Shown here: piece after piece, positions 63,158 through 64,000 of the stretch
How the letters are laid out: each line of letters opens with the position of its first letter
Numbering within the stretch: the first letter of the stretch is position 1
Assembly (NCBI RefSeq): GCF_900101545.1
Contig: NZ_FMZU01000012.1
Span: 168,353-232,352, forward strand
Length of the DNA stretch: 64,000 nt
Source: Variovorax sp. CF079
GTDB taxonomy: Bacteria > Pseudomonadota > Gammaproteobacteria > Burkholderiales > Burkholderiaceae_C
Direction of reading: 5' to 3'
Made by a program: the position numbers and the translations under genes
Notes under the pieces: generated by a model
Database searches by the model: none
Told to the model about the DNA's origin: nothing
What the model saw: only the letters and a program-made list of their open reading frames with translations

Positions 63158-63793
63158 ATGAATACCGCAACCCTGCTCGTCTTCGCTTTCGTCGCGCTGG
63201 TGGCCATCGCCACGCCCGGCCCCACCGTGCTGCTCGCACTCGCCAACGGCTCGCGTTTCGGCGTGCGACGCTCGCTGCCCGGCATGCTGGGCGCAGTCGC
63301 TTCCGACTTCGTGCTCGTGGGCGCGGTGGCGCTCGGTCTCGGCGCCTTGCTGGCGGCGTCGGAGTTCTGGTTCTCGGTGCTCAAGTGGGTGGGCGCGGCC
63401 TACCTGGCGTGGCTCGGCATCCGGCTGCTGCGCTCGCAGGGCGGGCTGGACCTCTCGCGGCAGGAAGGCGAGGTGCCGAGCGGCGCGACGCCGCGCGCCA
63501 TCTTCGCCAAGTCCTTTCTGGTGGCCGTGACCAACCCCAAGGGCTATCTTTTCTGCTCGGCGCTGATGCCGCAATTCATCGATCCCGCTGCAGCCCAGTG
63601 GCCGCAGTACGCCGCCATCAGCATCGTGTTCGCGGGTCTCGACTTCTCGGTGATGCTGGCCTATGCCGTGATCGGCGCGCGCGCCGTCAAGCTGCTGCGG
63701 CAGCGTGCGGTGCTGTGGCTGGACCGCTGCTGCGGCGGCGCGCTGCTGGCGTTGGCGGGCTCGCTGGCCTTCTATCGGCGCAGCGCGACCTGA
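63158..63793 (+). CDS. LysE/RhtB-family amino acid exporter
   Basis: 211 residues, six hydrophobic helices, canonical length. A-T-P-G-P-T (about 19-24) near the start, G-A-A-Y-L-A-W-L-G-I-R-L-L and V-T-N-P-K-G-Y-L-F are the conserved family motifs. It exports an amino acid, commonly homoserine or threonine; specificity cannot be read. The stop touches the stop of the converging dehydrogenase gene. Confidence 0.92.
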   Translation: MNTATLLVFAFVALVAIATPGPTVLLALANGSRFGVRRSLPGMLGAVASDFVLVGAVALGLGALLAASEFWFSVLKWVGAAYLAWLGIRLLRSQGGLDLSRQEGEVPSGATPRAIFAKSFLVAVTNPKGYLFCSALMPQFIDPAAAQWPQYAAISIVFAGLDFSVMLAYAVIGARAVKLLRQRAVLWLDRCCGGALLALAGSLAFYRRSAT

Positions 63794-64000
63794 TCAATCG
63801 AAGTTCAGCAGCACCTTCATGGCCTGCGAGCGATCGGCCGCCAGCGCGAAGGCGCGCGCCGAGTCGCGGTAGGACAAGGTCGCCGAGATCAGCGGCTTCA
63901 CGTCGACCAGCCCCTTGTTGAGCAGTTCCACCGCCACCGCGAACTCCTCGTGGAAGCGGAAGGCCCCGCGCAGGTCGAACTCCTTGGCCACGATGGTGTT
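63794..64000 (-). CDS. L-idonate 5-dehydrogenase-like zinc alcohol dehydrogenase (C-terminal part only)
   Basis: 69 codons to the window edge with no start visible: the gene continues beyond 64000. The C-terminal segment K-E-F-D-L-R-G-A-F-R-F, then L-L-N-K-G-L-V-D-V-K-P-L-I and S-Q-A-M-K-V-L-L-N-F, fits the last part of medium-chain dehydrogenases of the idonate/sorbitol/threonine dehydrogenase group. The metal and NAD sites lie outside the window. Confidence 0.75.
   Translation of the reverse strand, partial: NTIVAKEFDLRGAFRFHEEFAVAVELLNKGLVDVKPLISATLSYRDSARAFALAADRSQAMKVLLNFD

Noticed and set aside
61606..63384. 592-codon minus-strand frame that would fuse several proteins
   Set aside because: Only its last 168 codons read as a BON lipoprotein with its own GTG and ribosome site; the rest is a shadow of the zinc-ribbon gene and of lysE.

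Overview
This is a GC-rich chromosomal window (about 65-70% G+C in most genes) with the gene content of a Burkholderiales bacterium, most likely a Comamonadaceae member near Variovorax. Pointers are the argB-slmA neighbourhood, the TRAP and LivJ-type binding proteins, the short-chain PHB-depolymerase-type esterase, the PHA-granule accessory genes and the DUF445 and LysM/BON housekeeping genes. The genus is inferred from gene repertoire and codon use; no rRNA or tRNA is present to confirm it. I saw no insertion sequence, prophage, CRISPR array or RNA gene.

Region 1 (1-20.7 kb) is mostly housekeeping and catabolic. It holds a FecR-like protein (cut by the window edge), then a minus-strand operon dctP-dctQ-dctM-esterase with a terminator-like hairpin between dctP and dctQ. 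Next come a rhodanese protein, the BON/LysM protein Kbp, coaX, a metallo-hydrolase pair (M20 amidohydrolase and DUF2817 peptidase), a lipoprotein glycerophosphodiesterase, argE coupled to a DUF445 membrane protein through an apparent CTG start, a LivJ-like binding protein, a molybdopterin oxidoreductase, and a group linked to PHA and lipid metabolism (aminopeptidase lipoprotein, PHA-system protein, acyl-CoA-binding protein, TetR regulator, phasin).

Region 2 (20.8-57.1 kb) is a large surface-polysaccharide (O-antigen) locus. A tightly coupled plus-strand operon (20.9-36.6 kb, mostly ATGA/GTGA overlaps) encodes dTDP-L-rhamnose synthesis (rfbBDAC). It also encodes a CDP-4-keto-6-deoxyglucose branch (rfbF, rfbG) with a second 3,5-epimerase-like enzyme, C-methyltransferases and NAD(P)-dependent reductases but no RfbH. 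The same operon carries a GtrB/GtrA pair, a CmcI-like methyltransferase and a large GT-C-like membrane protein. GDP-mannose to GDP-L-fucose synthesis is spread over manC, gmd and fcl. Two large paralogous glycosyltransferases (one fused to an FkbM methyltransferase) share an unnamed four-unit repeat of about 59 residues. Export is by a Wzm/Wzt ABC transporter whose ATPase has no C-terminal carbohydrate-binding domain. Five further glycosyltransferases and a WecA/MraY-family initiating transferase complete the locus. The 41-45 kb part has visibly lower G+C, as expected of an exchanged serotype segment.

Region 3 (57.1-64 kb) returns to the core genome: argB, galE, slmA, a clade-3-type catalase, a BON lipoprotein, a zinc-ribbon membrane protein, a LysE-family exporter and the 3' end of an alcohol/idonate dehydrogenase gene. 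A dispersed REP-like inverted pair lies between slmA and the catalase gene.
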